Positions 17,186-24,706 of a stretch of 64,000 bases of DNA are shown in pieces. The stretch spans positions 113,334-177,333 of the forward strand of contig NZ_JACJJP010000004.1 in NCBI RefSeq assembly GCF_016900095.1, in the 5' to 3' direction. A model generated the notes under the pieces. The model worked only from the letters and a program-made list of their open reading frames with translations, had not been told where the DNA came from and ran no database searches. Source of the DNA: Gemmiger formicilis. Its GTDB lineage: Bacteria > Bacillota > Clostridia > Oscillospirales > Ruminococcaceae. The stretch's first letter is position 1, and every line of letters begins with the position of its first letter. Both the position numbers and the translations under genes were made by a program.

Positions 17186-17216
17186 GCCCGGCTGCATAAA
17201 CGGCACGCAGCCGGGC
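17186..17216 (-). terminator. Hairpin with U-rich tract immediately upstream of rsmF
   Basis: A 10-bp perfect stem (GCCCGGCTGC/GCAGCCGGGC). Read on the minus strand it is followed by CTTCTCTTTTT and then the rsmF SD. It could terminate transcripts arriving from mrnC, or act as a leader structure for rsmF. It also lies in the 5' region of the divergent 47-aa gene. Confidence 0.5.
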
Positions 17217-17275
17217 AGACTTATGGCAAGGGACCGGAACGCGGCCCCCGTCAAAAACGAAAGGAGCAAACCACT

Positions 17276-17419
17276 ATGGCACGCAACATGAAAGACTGCA
17301 CCAACCAGACCACCCAGAATACCCAGAACACCCCCAACAAGAAGAGCACCCAGAAGATGACCGGCATGCAGAAGACCACCAACGGTCAGAACAAGACCGG
17401 CAGCCAGAACAAGAAATAA
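17276..17419 (+). CDS. 47-residue Asn/Gln/Thr/Lys-rich low-complexity protein
   Basis: The translation starts MARNMKDCTNQTTQNTQNTP and continues to GSQNKK. About three quarters of residues are N, Q, T, K, M or S, with one Cys and no hydrophobic core. AAGGAG lies 9 nt upstream of the ATG, and two GC hairpins with a T-run terminator follow the stop, so it looks like a genuine small gene. Codon choice is GC-ending (AAC, CAG, ACC), like its neighbours. No family recognised; a highly basic disordered protein that could bind nucleic acid, possibly SASP-like in role but without SASP motifs. Confidence 0.65.
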   Translation: MARNMKDCTNQTTQNTQNTPNKKSTQKMTGMQKTTNGQNKTGSQNKK

Positions 17420-17439
17420 GTTCCGGCGGCGCGTTCCGA

Positions 17440-17496
17440 GGGCGGGGGCAGGCCCCGCCCGGATACATAGGGGCTGCGGGAGCGGCCTTTTTTGTT
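17440..17496 (+). terminator. Tandem hairpins / terminator of the 47-aa gene
   Basis: Hairpin one: GGGCGGGG/CCCCGCCC (17440-17460). Hairpin two: GGCTGC-ggga-GCGGCC (17472-17487) followed by TTTTTTGTTT. Confidence 0.8.
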
Positions 17497-17499
17497 TGC

Positions 17500-17922
17500 T
17501 TACGGTTCCTGGGGTTTGGTCTCTGGACCGCCCGCCTGCCACAGAACCTCAAACAGTTGGGTGACGCGGTCGATCTGCCCCTGCAGATACAGCCACCCCA
17601 GCAGACATTCCAGGCCGGTGGAGGCCCGGTATTCCTGGGCGGTGGCGTGCTTGGCCACGGTGGCCTTGCTGGCATTCTTGCCCCGGCGCAACACGGCGGC
17701 TTCCTGCTCGGTAAGCAGGGGTTCCAGGGCGGCCAGTTCCCGGAACTGAGCCCGGGCGGACACGTACTGGGTGGCTACGCTGTGCAGGCGGCCGGGCTGC
17801 AGCCGGGTGGTACCCACCAGGCGGCTGCGCACCAACAGTTCCAGCACCGCGTCCCCCACAAAGGCCAGGGCCAGGGGGGACATTTCCTTGATATCGATTT
17901 CCGGTACAGATTCAGGCAGCAT
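17500..17922 (-). CDS. mrnC: Mini-ribonuclease III
   Basis: Mini-III (140 aa) matures 23S rRNA ends in Firmicutes. It is an RNase III catalytic domain without a dsRNA-binding domain. Visible: SPLALAFVGDAVLELLVRSRL (15-35, containing the catalytic acidic residues), RRGKNASKATVAKHA (about 79-93) and EYRASTGLECLLGWLYLQG (about 97-115, second acidic motif). Length is normal. It lies 8 nt downstream of obgE and is likely cotranscribed with rplU-rpmA-obgE. No clear terminator follows on this strand. Confidence 0.93.
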   Translation of the reverse strand: MLPESVPEIDIKEMSPLALAFVGDAVLELLVRSRLVGTTRLQPGRLHSVATQYVSARAQFRELAALEPLLTEQEAAVLRRGKNASKATVAKHATAQEYRASTGLECLLGWLYLQGQIDRVTQLFEVLWQAGGPETKPQEP

Positions 17923-17930
17923 ACCACACC

Positions 17931-19211
17931 TCAGAACACATAGTCGAATTCATATTCGCCGATCTTGATGGTGTCGTCCTCCTGCACGTCCTGGCGGACC
18001 AACTCATCCAGAATGCCGGAATCACCCAGCTGGGTCTGGAAATACTGCAGACTTTCGTAGTCTTCCACGTTGGTGCCGGCCAGGATGCGCTCCAGCCAGG
18101 GGGCGTCCACGGTAAACTCGTGTTCGCCGGTCTTTTCCACCGTGAAGGGACGCTTGGGCGCGGCACTCTTGTCGGGACGGACATACTCCGGCTCAAACAC
18201 CTTCACCGGGGGCAGCTCCTGCAGTCGGGCATACACCAGCTTGGGCAGGTTGTCGATGCCCTGCCGGGTGGCGGCGGAGATGGGCAGGAAGGTCAGGCCC
18301 TGGGCTTCGATATACCGGCGGAACTCCTCGATCTGCTCGGGGGTGGCCACATCGCACTTGTTGCCCAGCACGATCTGGGGACGCTGGGCCAACTCAGGAC
18401 TGAAGTTGGCCAGTTCGTGGTTGATCTGCTCAAAGTCTGCCTTGGGGTCCCGGCCTTCGCAGCCGGAAACGTCCACCACATGCAAAAGCAGGCGGCAGCG
18501 CTCCACATGGCGCAGGAAATCATGACCCAGGCCCACACCCTCGGCGGCGCCTTCGATCAGGCCGGGGATATCGGCGCAGACAAAGCTCTGCTCCTCGGCC
18601 ACACGCACCACGCCCAACACGGGGGTCAGAGTGGTGAAGTGGTAGTTGGCGATCTTGGGTTTGGCCGCGCTGATCACGCTGATCAAAGTGGACTTGCCCA
18701 CGTTGGGGAAGCCGATGAGGCCCACGTCGGCAATGACCTTGAGTTCCAGGCGCAGGTGCAGGTCCTCGCCGGGCAGACCGGGCTTGGCGAAGCGGGGAAT
18801 CTGCCGGGTGGGGGTGGCGAACCGGGCATTGCCCCAGCCGCCGCGGCCGCCCTTAGCCACCACCACCGGGTCGGAGCCGGACAGGTCGGCCACCACCAGG
18901 CCGCTTTCGGCTTCCTTGAGGACGGTGCCACGGGGCACACGGATGACAAGGTCTTCGGCGTCCTTGCCCTTCTGGCGGGCGCCGCGGCCGTTTTCGCCGT
19001 CGGCGGCGTTGTACTTGCGCTTGTAGCGGAAGTCCATCAGGGTGGACAGGTTATCGTCGGCCACAAAGACGATGTCGCCTCCGCGGCCGCCGTCGCCGCC
19101 GTCCGGGCCGCCGGCTGCGACGAATTTTTCGCGGTGAAAACTCACCGCGCCGTCGCCGCCTTTGCCGGCATGCAGCCAGATGGTTGCGGTGTCGATAAAG
19201 TTGCTGGGCAT
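17931..19211 (-). CDS. obgE: Obg/CgtA GTPase
   Basis: This 426-residue essential GTPase works in 50S subunit assembly and stress responses. Three domains: glycine-rich OBG fold (1-157; GGPDGGDGGRGGDIVFVAD, NGRGARQKGKDAEDL), G domain (about 158-330; GFPNVGKSTLIS P-loop, DIPGLIEGA switch II, LGNKCD), and a C-terminal OCT domain (about 345-426), typical of Firmicutes Obg. Start ATG 19211 has SD AAAGGAG. Conserved neighbours are the L21/L27 genes upstream and mrnC downstream. Confidence 0.97.
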   Translation of the reverse strand: MPSNFIDTATIWLHAGKGGDGAVSFHREKFVAAGGPDGGDGGRGGDIVFVADDNLSTLMDFRYKRKYNAADGENGRGARQKGKDAEDLVIRVPRGTVLKEAESGLVVADLSGSDPVVVAKGGRGGWGNARFATPTRQIPRFAKPGLPGEDLHLRLELKVIADVGLIGFPNVGKSTLISVISAAKPKIANYHFTTLTPVLGVVRVAEEQSFVCADIPGLIEGAAEGVGLGHDFLRHVERCRLLLHVVDVSGCEGRDPKADFEQINHELANFSPELAQRPQIVLGNKCDVATPEQIEEFRRYIEAQGLTFLPISAATRQGIDNLPKLVYARLQELPPVKVFEPEYVRPDKSAAPKRPFTVEKTGEHEFTVDAPWLERILAGTNVEDYESLQYFQTQLGDSGILDELVRQDVQEDDTIKIGEYEFDYVF

Positions 19212-19235
19212 GGGATTTCTCCTTTATAACATGGA

Positions 19236-19263
19236 AAACGGCGGGCCGTACGGCCCGCCGTTT
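19236..19263 (-). terminator. 28-bp perfect palindrome between rpmA and obgE
   Basis: Perfect self-complementary sequence (AAACGGCGGGCC.../...GGCCCGCCGTTT) 7 nt after the rpmA stop. On the minus strand it is followed by only TTTTCC, so it probably trims or partly terminates the rplU-rpmA message and lowers obgE output. Confidence 0.6.
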
Positions 19264-19269
19264 GAAAGG

Positions 19270-19521
19270 TTACTGCTTAACGGTGCAACGCTTGCGGTCG
19301 CGGCCCATACGCTCGAAGTGGACGCGGCCGTCAACGAGAGCGAACAGAGTGTCGTCGCTGCCGATGCCGACGCCCTCACCCGGATGGATGTGGGTGCCGC
19401 GCTGACGGACCAGAATGTTGCCGGCCAGAACGTACTGACCGTCGCCGCGCTTGACGCCGAGGCGCTTGGACTCGGAATCACGGCCGTTCTTGGTAGAACC
19501 TACGCCTTTTTTATGTGCCAT
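19270..19521 (-). CDS. rpmA: 50S ribosomal protein L27, without N-terminal extension
   Basis: L27 (83 aa) reaches the peptidyl-transferase centre with its N-terminus. The protein starts [20 protein letters not shown] and is otherwise canonical. Most Firmicutes encode an L27 precursor with an extra LQFFA-type segment removed by the protease Prp (ysxB), whose gene sits between rplU and rpmA. Here the ATG follows AAGGAGG, the upstream sequence encodes no extension, and only 14 nt separate rpmA from rplU, leaving no room for prp. Both parts of that system are thus missing. Confidence 0.96.
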   Translation of the reverse strand: MAHKKGVGSTKNGRDSESKRLGVKRGDGQYVLAGNILVRQRGTHIHPGEGVGIGSDDTLFALVDGRVHFERMGRDRKRCTVKQ

Positions 19522-19535
19522 TGTGTTTTACCTCC

Positions 19536-19847
19536 TTAGCCGTTGATCGCGGTGATTTCCACCTTGGTGTAGGGCTGACGATGACCCTTGCGGACCATGC
19601 TGCCCTTCTTGGGACGATAGGTCAGGATGTTCAGCTTCTTGCCCTTGCCGTTCTTGACGACCTTGGCAACAACGGAAGCGCCGTCCACGACGGGAGCGCC
19701 AACCTTGACGGAACCTTCCTCGCCCACGGCCAGAACCTGGTCGAAGGTGACTTCGGTATCGGCCTCGGCATTCAGCTTCTCGACGTAAACAACATCGCCG
19801 ACCTTGACGCTGTACTGCTTGCCACCGGTTTTGATAACTGCGTACAT
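19536..19847 (-). CDS. rplU: 50S ribosomal protein L21
   Basis: L21 (103 aa) begins [18 protein letters not shown] and has the C-terminal signature [14 protein letters not shown]. The start at 19847 is preferred over an upstream in-frame ATG (19865) because AGAGGTT lies just before it and the family starts there. First gene of rplU-rpmA-obgE-mrnC. Confidence 0.96.
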   Translation of the reverse strand: MYAVIKTGGKQYSVKVGDVVYVEKLNAEADTEVTFDQVLAVGEEGSVKVGAPVVDGASVVAKVVKNGKGKKLNILTYRPKKGSMVRKGHRQPYTKVEITAING

Positions 19848-19931
19848 GATGGTAACCTCTTTCAATAAGTCTCGCTGGATGTGGGGCGGCGCCGGGGCGC
19901 ACTTTTAGAGCCCATACCATGCGGCTTATAT

Positions 19932-19960
19932 AGCTTACCATAGAATGTGGGACAAGTCAA
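19932..19960 (-). promoter_or_regulatory. Promoter of rplU operon with ~80-nt leader
   Basis: Minus strand TTGACT (19955-19960), 17-bp spacer, TAAGCT (19932-19937) with an extended TGG. The -10 is poor but the -35 is good. The leader (about 19848-19925) contains a GC-rich self-complementary part. L21 operons often carry an autoregulatory leader, but I cannot match one here. Confidence 0.5.
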
Positions 19961-19989
19961 GCGGTTTTATTCGTCCGCAGGCAGATTTT

Positions 19990-20850
19990 TTAGTCCTGCG
20001 CTTCCAGGGAGGCCCTGGCGGCGGCCACGGTATTCTTCATGAGCATGGCCCGGGTCATGAGCCCCACCCCGCCGGGCACCGGGGTGATGAAGGCGGCCTT
20101 CTCGCTGGCGGCGGCAAAGTCCACGTCCCCGTGCAGTTTTCCGTCCGCGCCCCGGTTGATGCCCACGTCGATGACCACCGCCCCGGGTTTGATCATGTCC
20201 CCGGTGATAAATCCCTGACGGCCCACCGCTGCCACCAGGATATCAGCTTCGCTGCAGATGTCGGCCAGGTTCTGGGTGCGGGAATGGCAGACGGTGACGG
20301 TGGCGTTTTCCGCCAGCAGCAGCAGCGCCGCCGGTTTGCCCACGATGTTGGACCGGCCCACCACCACGGCCCGCTTGCCGGTGATGTCGATGCCGGTGGA
20401 CTGGATCATCCGCAGGCACCCCGCCGGGGTACAGGGAGCGAAGCAGGGCTCGCCGGTGAGCAGGCGGCCCGCATTGACCGGGGTGAAACCATCCACATCC
20501 TTTTCCGGCGGGATGGCGGCAATCACCGCCGCTTCGTCGATGTGGGCGGGCAGGGGCAGCTGCACCAGAATGCCGTGAACCGCGTCATCCGCCGCCAGGG
20601 CTTCGATCTGTGCCAGCAGCTCCTCCTGGGTGGTGGCGGCGTCCAGCCGGATGACCCGGCTTTCGATACCGCACTCGGCACAGTCGTTGGCCTTGCCCCG
20701 CACATATACCTGGCTGGCCGGGTCCTCCCCCACCAGCAGCACGGCCAGGCAGGGCATCACGCCCTGCTCCTTCAGCTGCTGCACTTCGGCGGCGGCTTCG
20801 GCCTTGACGGCGGCCGCCAGTTTCTTTCCGTCGATGATGGCTGCACTCAT
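19990..20850 (-). CDS. folD: Methylene-THF dehydrogenase / methenyl-THF cyclohydrolase
   Basis: FolD (286 aa) interconverts 5,10-methylene-, methenyl- and 10-formyl-tetrahydrofolate using NADP. Visible: YVRGKANDC (catalytic Lys region, about 50-58), QLPLPAHID, the KDVDGFTP loop, the nucleotide-binding [14 protein letters not shown] (about 164-177) and [15 protein letters not shown] (about 256-270; the family usually has GGVGPMT, here Leu replaces Pro). Start ATG with GGGGAGAG SD. It lies between the lgt terminator and the rplU promoter. Confidence 0.95.
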   Translation of the reverse strand: MSAAIIDGKKLAAAVKAEAAAEVQQLKEQGVMPCLAVLLVGEDPASQVYVRGKANDCAECGIESRVIRLDAATTQEELLAQIEALAADDAVHGILVQLPLPAHIDEAAVIAAIPPEKDVDGFTPVNAGRLLTGEPCFAPCTPAGCLRMIQSTGIDITGKRAVVVGRSNIVGKPAALLLLAENATVTVCHSRTQNLADICSEADILVAAVGRQGFITGDMIKPGAVVIDVGINRGADGKLHGDVDFAAASEKAAFITPVPGGVGLMTRAMLMKNTVAAARASLEAQD

Positions 20851-20883
20851 GTTCAGCTCTCCCCTCTTGTTTACAATGTTTGC

Positions 20884-20916
20884 AAAAGTCCCCGGCCGCC
20901 GGAGCGGTGCGGGGAC
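20884..20916 (-). terminator. Terminator after lgt
   Basis: Minus strand GTCCCCG/CGGGGAC stem with GC-rich interior followed by TTTTGC, 13 bp after the lgt stop. Confidence 0.65.
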
Positions 20917-20928
20917 GGTATGGACATT

Positions 20929-22044
20929 TTATTCGGCCTTGGGCTCTTCTTCGCCCTCGGGTTTTTCCGGTGCCGGTTCGGCCGGAACTTCCGCCGGTTC
21001 CGCTGCCGGGGTTCCCTCCTCAGCGGCCGGGACGCTCAGGTCCAGCTCCTTCAGGCGCTGGTTCATGGCTGCGGTGGCGGCCACAAACTCCTTGTGGCTG
21101 GCGTTGGCGGGCAGGGTGTCCGGGGTGAAACGGTCCCCGGCTTCCTTCTGCTTTTTCAGGTCATCCACCGCCAGGGTGACCAGCGGCGGGGTGTGGCCCC
21201 GGGATTTCTGCCACCCGTACACCTGCAGCACAATGGCCGCGGCCACCGTGACCAGCGCCACCACCTGGCTGAAACGCAGGTTGGTGTTGCCGATGAACAG
21301 CGAATCGGTGCGCAGGCCTTCGATCCAGTAGCGGCCCAGGCCGTACCAGGTCAGATACATCAAAAACAGCTGCCCGTGGAAGCGGCGGTGTTTCATATAC
21401 AGGAACAACACCAGAAACCCGAACAGGCACCACAGGCTTTCATACAAAAAGGTGGGATGCACCGGCTGGGTGGGGTCCACGGTAACCCCCTGGGCGGCCA
21501 GGGTCTGCTGCATGTTGGTCAGGTAACGGCTGGTGCCTTCGCTGTACATGCCCCAGGGCAGGGTGGTATTGCAGCCGAAGGCTTCCTGGTTCATGAAATT
21601 GCCCCAACGGCCGATGCCCTGGCCGATGAAGAAGCCCATGCCCACCACATCAAACAGGGGCAGCAGCGGAATTTTGCGCCAGCGGGCCGCCAGCCCACCG
21701 AACACAAAGGCGCCGATGATGCCGCCGTAGATGGCAATGCCGCCTTCCCGGATGTCCAGCATCTCCCAGACGGACTGGTATTCAAAGGGCGCCATGGCCA
21801 CATAGGCGATGCGGGCGCAGACGATGGCCAGCACCGTGCCGATGAACACCACGTCCACCAGGCGGTCGCTGTTGATGCCGAAGTCCGCGGCATAGTGGAA
21901 GGCAAAGACCATGGCCAGCATCAGCCCGGCGGCGATCAGGATGCCGTACCAGTATACGTTGAATCCTCCGATGGAGAAGGCCACGCGATCAAGAGTCAGA
22001 TCCAGCCCCAGGCCGGGAAATTCTACATGAAACACTGTATCCAT
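20929..22044 (-). CDS. lgt: Prolipoprotein diacylglyceryl transferase
   Basis: Lgt (371 aa) moves diacylglycerol from phosphatidylglycerol to the lipobox Cys of prelipoproteins at the membrane. Seven TM segments with family marks WYGILIAAGLML (about 32-43), REGGIAIYGGIIGAF, GQGIGRWGNFMNQEAFG (the Lgt signature with the essential Arg/Asn) and YGLGRYWIEGLRTDSL. The C-terminal ~90 residues are cytoplasmic and end in a Glu/Pro/Ala-rich tail (EVPAEPAPEKPEGEEEPKAE), longer than the ~280-aa family norm. Last gene of a likely ymfF-ymfH-lgt unit. Confidence 0.95.
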   Translation of the reverse strand: MDTVFHVEFPGLGLDLTLDRVAFSIGGFNVYWYGILIAAGLMLAMVFAFHYAADFGINSDRLVDVVFIGTVLAIVCARIAYVAMAPFEYQSVWEMLDIREGGIAIYGGIIGAFVFGGLAARWRKIPLLPLFDVVGMGFFIGQGIGRWGNFMNQEAFGCNTTLPWGMYSEGTSRYLTNMQQTLAAQGVTVDPTQPVHPTFLYESLWCLFGFLVLFLYMKHRRFHGQLFLMYLTWYGLGRYWIEGLRTDSLFIGNTNLRFSQVVALVTVAAAIVLQVYGWQKSRGHTPPLVTLAVDDLKKQKEAGDRFTPDTLPANASHKEFVAATAAMNQRLKELDLSVPAAEEGTPAAEPAEVPAEPAPEKPEGEEEPKAE

Positions 22045-22062
22045 GGGTACAATCCTCTTATG

Positions 22063-23355
22063 TTATTGGTTTTGCGGTTGGATTTCCACATAAGTCATGC
22101 GGTCCTCGCTGAACATGGACTGCATGGCCGCGTCGGCATCGGCCACGGTGAGGGTGGCCAGGGCCTCGATCTCATCGGCCAGGGTGTTGCCCCGCAGATG
22201 GGCGCTGGCCAGGGCTTCGGCGGCATCCTCCACCCCTTCCAGATCGGCCAGCATTTCGCCGTACATCTGGTTCTTGACCAGGGTGAACAGTTCCGGGTCC
22301 ACGCCCTCCCGGCGCAGACGGGCAATCTCCTCCCGCACCATGTCGGCCACCGCCCGGGGGGTCTCACTCTCCCCGGCGAAGGCGATGACACAGCACCCGG
22401 AGGTGCTCACCGTGTCGCCGCTGAATTCGGGGTTGACCAGGGCCTGGTCGTACAGCTTGCGGTACAGCGAGGTCAGTCCGCCGCAGATCAGGTCCGGCAG
22501 CATGTCGGTCAGCATCTCGGTGCGCACGTCCCCCCGGGCAATGGGCGCTTCCCGGAAGGCCAGGGCAAAGCAGGGCTTGTTCACCGGCATGGAGAAGGTC
22601 ATTTCCCGCTGGGGCGGCGCATCTTCGGGGCTGTTTTGTTCCACTGTGACCCTGTGGTCGGGGGCGGGCTTGTCCAGTCCTGCCCGGCGGCAGGCGTCCA
22701 GGGCCTGGTCCAGGGTGATGTTGCCCGCCACCGAAAGCACCATGTTGCCGGGCCGGTAAAAGGCGTCGGTGCAGGCATAGAGCAGGTCGGGGGTGAGCTC
22801 GGCGATGCTGTCCACCGTGCCGGCAATGTCGTCCCGGATGGGATGGTCCTTGTACAGGCAGCGGAACAGCCCGGTCATGAGCCGCCAGTCGGGGCTGTCG
22901 TCGTACATCTTGATTTCCTGCCCGATGATGCCCTGTTCCTTGGCGATGGTGGCCTCGGTAAACCAGGGATTACCCACCATGTTCAGCAGGATATCCAAGT
23001 TCTCATCAATCTGGCCGCTGGCGGTAAAGATATAGCAGGTGCGGTCGTAGCCGGTGAAGGCGTTGGCCGAAGCGCCGGTCTTGGCGTACAGGGCAAAGGC
23101 ATCCCCCTGCTCCGATTCGAACATCTTATGTTCCAGAAAATGGGCGGTGCCGGCGGGCAGTTCCACCGTCTTGCCGTCCAGGGTAAATTTGCGGGTGGTG
23201 GACCCGAAGGCGGTGGCGTACATGGCGTGCACCGTGCTGTAGCCCGGCATGGTGCGGCAAAGCACCGTCAGCCCGCTGGGCAGCACGGCGCTCTGGCAGC
23301 GGATGGCATCGGCAGCCTTGGCCCGGATGCCCTGCATGGTCTGGTCCTGACTCAT
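22063..23355 (-). CDS. ymfH: M16-family zinc peptidase, YmfH-like
   Basis: This 430-residue protein keeps the inverted zinc motif HFLEH in TAHFLEHKMF and the distal Glu in IGQEIKMYDD, so it should be catalytically competent. Its partner gene (ymfF, just upstream) lacks the motif; active/inactive M16 pairs act as heterodimers. In Firmicutes the YmfF/YmfH pair has been linked to EF-P modification or peptide processing; no efp gene is in the window. The start at 23355 (MSQDQTMQG) overlaps the ymfF stop by 4 nt (ATGA). Confidence 0.9.
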   Translation of the reverse strand: MSQDQTMQGIRAKAADAIRCQSAVLPSGLTVLCRTMPGYSTVHAMYATAFGSTTRKFTLDGKTVELPAGTAHFLEHKMFESEQGDAFALYAKTGASANAFTGYDRTCYIFTASGQIDENLDILLNMVGNPWFTEATIAKEQGIIGQEIKMYDDSPDWRLMTGLFRCLYKDHPIRDDIAGTVDSIAELTPDLLYACTDAFYRPGNMVLSVAGNITLDQALDACRRAGLDKPAPDHRVTVEQNSPEDAPPQREMTFSMPVNKPCFALAFREAPIARGDVRTEMLTDMLPDLICGGLTSLYRKLYDQALVNPEFSGDTVSTSGCCVIAFAGESETPRAVADMVREEIARLRREGVDPELFTLVKNQMYGEMLADLEGVEDAAEALASAHLRGNTLADEIEALATLTVADADAAMQSMFSEDRMTYVEIQPQNQ

Positions 23356-24632
23356 TGTGCCACCTCCTCTTTGTCGGCGGTCACGGCGTAGCAGACCGAA
23401 TAGTGATAGCTGTTCAGCAGCTCCCGCACTTCCTCGGCGGTGACGGCCTGGATGAGCACCTTGCCGTACTCCGGCGGGGCCAGGGCTTCGCCCCGGGCGA
23501 TCTGACCGTAGTACCAGTTTTCCAGCCCGCCCAAGCTGTCGCCCAGGGCATCCATGCTGGACATGAGGCTGCGGCGGCAGTCGTCCATCTCCTCTTCGGT
23601 GACGGGGCCGCGGCACAAATCCTCCAGCTCTTTCAGGATGGCGGCTTCTGCCTTGGCTTCCCCGCCGGGTTCCACCCCGGAATCCACCATCATGACGCCG
23701 GTGGAGCGCAGGGCGCTGGAGCCGCAGTAATAGCAAAGGCTCTGTTTTTCCCGCACATTGCGGAACAGGCGGCTGGTGGCCGATCCGCCGAACACTCCCA
23801 TAGCCATGCGCAGCTGGGAAATGCTGGGCAGGTCCTCCGGTGTGCCGGTGGTGAAGAGCATGCACAGCTTGGCCTGGGTCAGGCCGGGGATTTCCTCGGT
23901 GAAATGGCGGGTTTCGGTGATGGGCATGGCCATGGCCGAGGCAAAACGCCGGGGTGCGCGGGGCACCTTTTCCAGCTTTTGCAGCAACAGATCGGCCACC
24001 CGGCCGCTGTCCGCTCCCTGCACCATCACATCGATGGAGGAGGAAGCCAGAATGCGGTCGTACTCCGCCTTGAGGGTGGCGGGAGTGACCTTGGGCAGGT
24101 CCGCCCGGTAGCCCCCCAGCTCGATGCCGGCGGGGGATTCGCCGTAAAAACGGCGGCGGGCCTGGCGCACGCAGTACAGGCGCTTGTTGTTGTATTCCGC
24201 CTGCAGGCGGCGGTCCAGGGTTTCCTTCTCGATGCGCACAGCCTCGGGGTCAAAGACGCCGTCCACCAGATAGGGTTCAAACACGATGCCGAAGGCGATG
24301 TCGGCGTATTCGGCGCTGAGGTTTTCCCCGGTGAGGGCAAACTTGTCCTTGATTCCGCAGATGTCCACCGTCAGCACCCGGTCGGTGCCGGCGGTGCCCA
24401 GGTCCACCCCCAGGTCGGCGCCGTACAGGCGGGCCAGCTTGCGGGACAAAGCGGTCATGTCCGGGCATTGGGCATAACCGCGCTCCAGCACCAAGGGCAG
24501 CACCGCGGCGTCGGTGGCCGAGCGGCGCAGCGCCGGGTAGCGCAGATGGATGGTGATGCGGCAGCGGTTGAATTTTTCGGCGTCCAGCGTGGTCAGATAC
24601 ACGCCGGGGGCCAGCTGCTTGCGTTCAAACAC
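23352..24632 (-). CDS. ymfF: M16-like peptidase subunit without zinc motif, YmfF-like
   Basis: This 426-residue insulinase-fold protein lacks HxxEH: the corresponding region reads LPLVLERGYAQCPDMTAL. It is therefore the non-catalytic partner of YmfH. It retains the C-terminal M16 text MAMGVFGGSATSRLFRNVREKQSLCYYCGS, which lines the chamber. The start is a GTG at 24630-24632 with GGAGG 8 nt upstream. The promoter at 24678-24706 overlaps the end of ribF. Coupled to ymfH by a 4-nt overlap. Confidence 0.88.
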   Translation of the reverse strand: MFERKQLAPGVYLTTLDAEKFNRCRITIHLRYPALRRSATDAAVLPLVLERGYAQCPDMTALSRKLARLYGADLGVDLGTAGTDRVLTVDICGIKDKFALTGENLSAEYADIAFGIVFEPYLVDGVFDPEAVRIEKETLDRRLQAEYNNKRLYCVRQARRRFYGESPAGIELGGYRADLPKVTPATLKAEYDRILASSSIDVMVQGADSGRVADLLLQKLEKVPRAPRRFASAMAMPITETRHFTEEIPGLTQAKLCMLFTTGTPEDLPSISQLRMAMGVFGGSATSRLFRNVREKQSLCYYCGSSALRSTGVMMVDSGVEPGGEAKAEAAILKELEDLCRGPVTEEEMDDCRRSLMSSMDALGDSLGGLENWYYGQIARGEALAPPEYGKVLIQAVTAEEVRELLNSYHYSVCYAVTADKEEVAQ

Positions 24633-24677
24633 AGACGTTTCCTCCGGATTTGGGTATATTTTGCAAAATCCTGCTCT

Positions 24678-24706
24678 ATTATACGCCGGGGCAGGCGGTA
24701 AATCAA
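24678..24706 (-). promoter_or_regulatory. Sigma-A promoter of ymfF-ymfH-lgt overlapping the ribF stop
   Basis: Minus strand TTGATT (24701-24706), 17-bp spacer, TATAAT (24678-24683). The -35 box covers the ribF stop codon, so the new transcript begins as the upstream operon's coding sequence ends. Confidence 0.75.

Noticed and set aside
19945..23391. Very long open frames on the strand opposite folD/lgt/ymfH (over 1100 codons); similar ones at 2441-4969, 49620-53003, 27936-30608 and 39479-40936
   Set aside because: They are shadows of GC-rich genes read in antisense. Composition is His/Gln/Gly/Val-rich with no recognised domain, no SD, and they ignore terminators and promoters of the real genes.
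23356..23865. Longer N-terminus of YmfH (to 23865)
   Set aside because: It would overlap ymfF in another frame; the M16 homology starts after 23355 and the ATGA overlap supports coupling.
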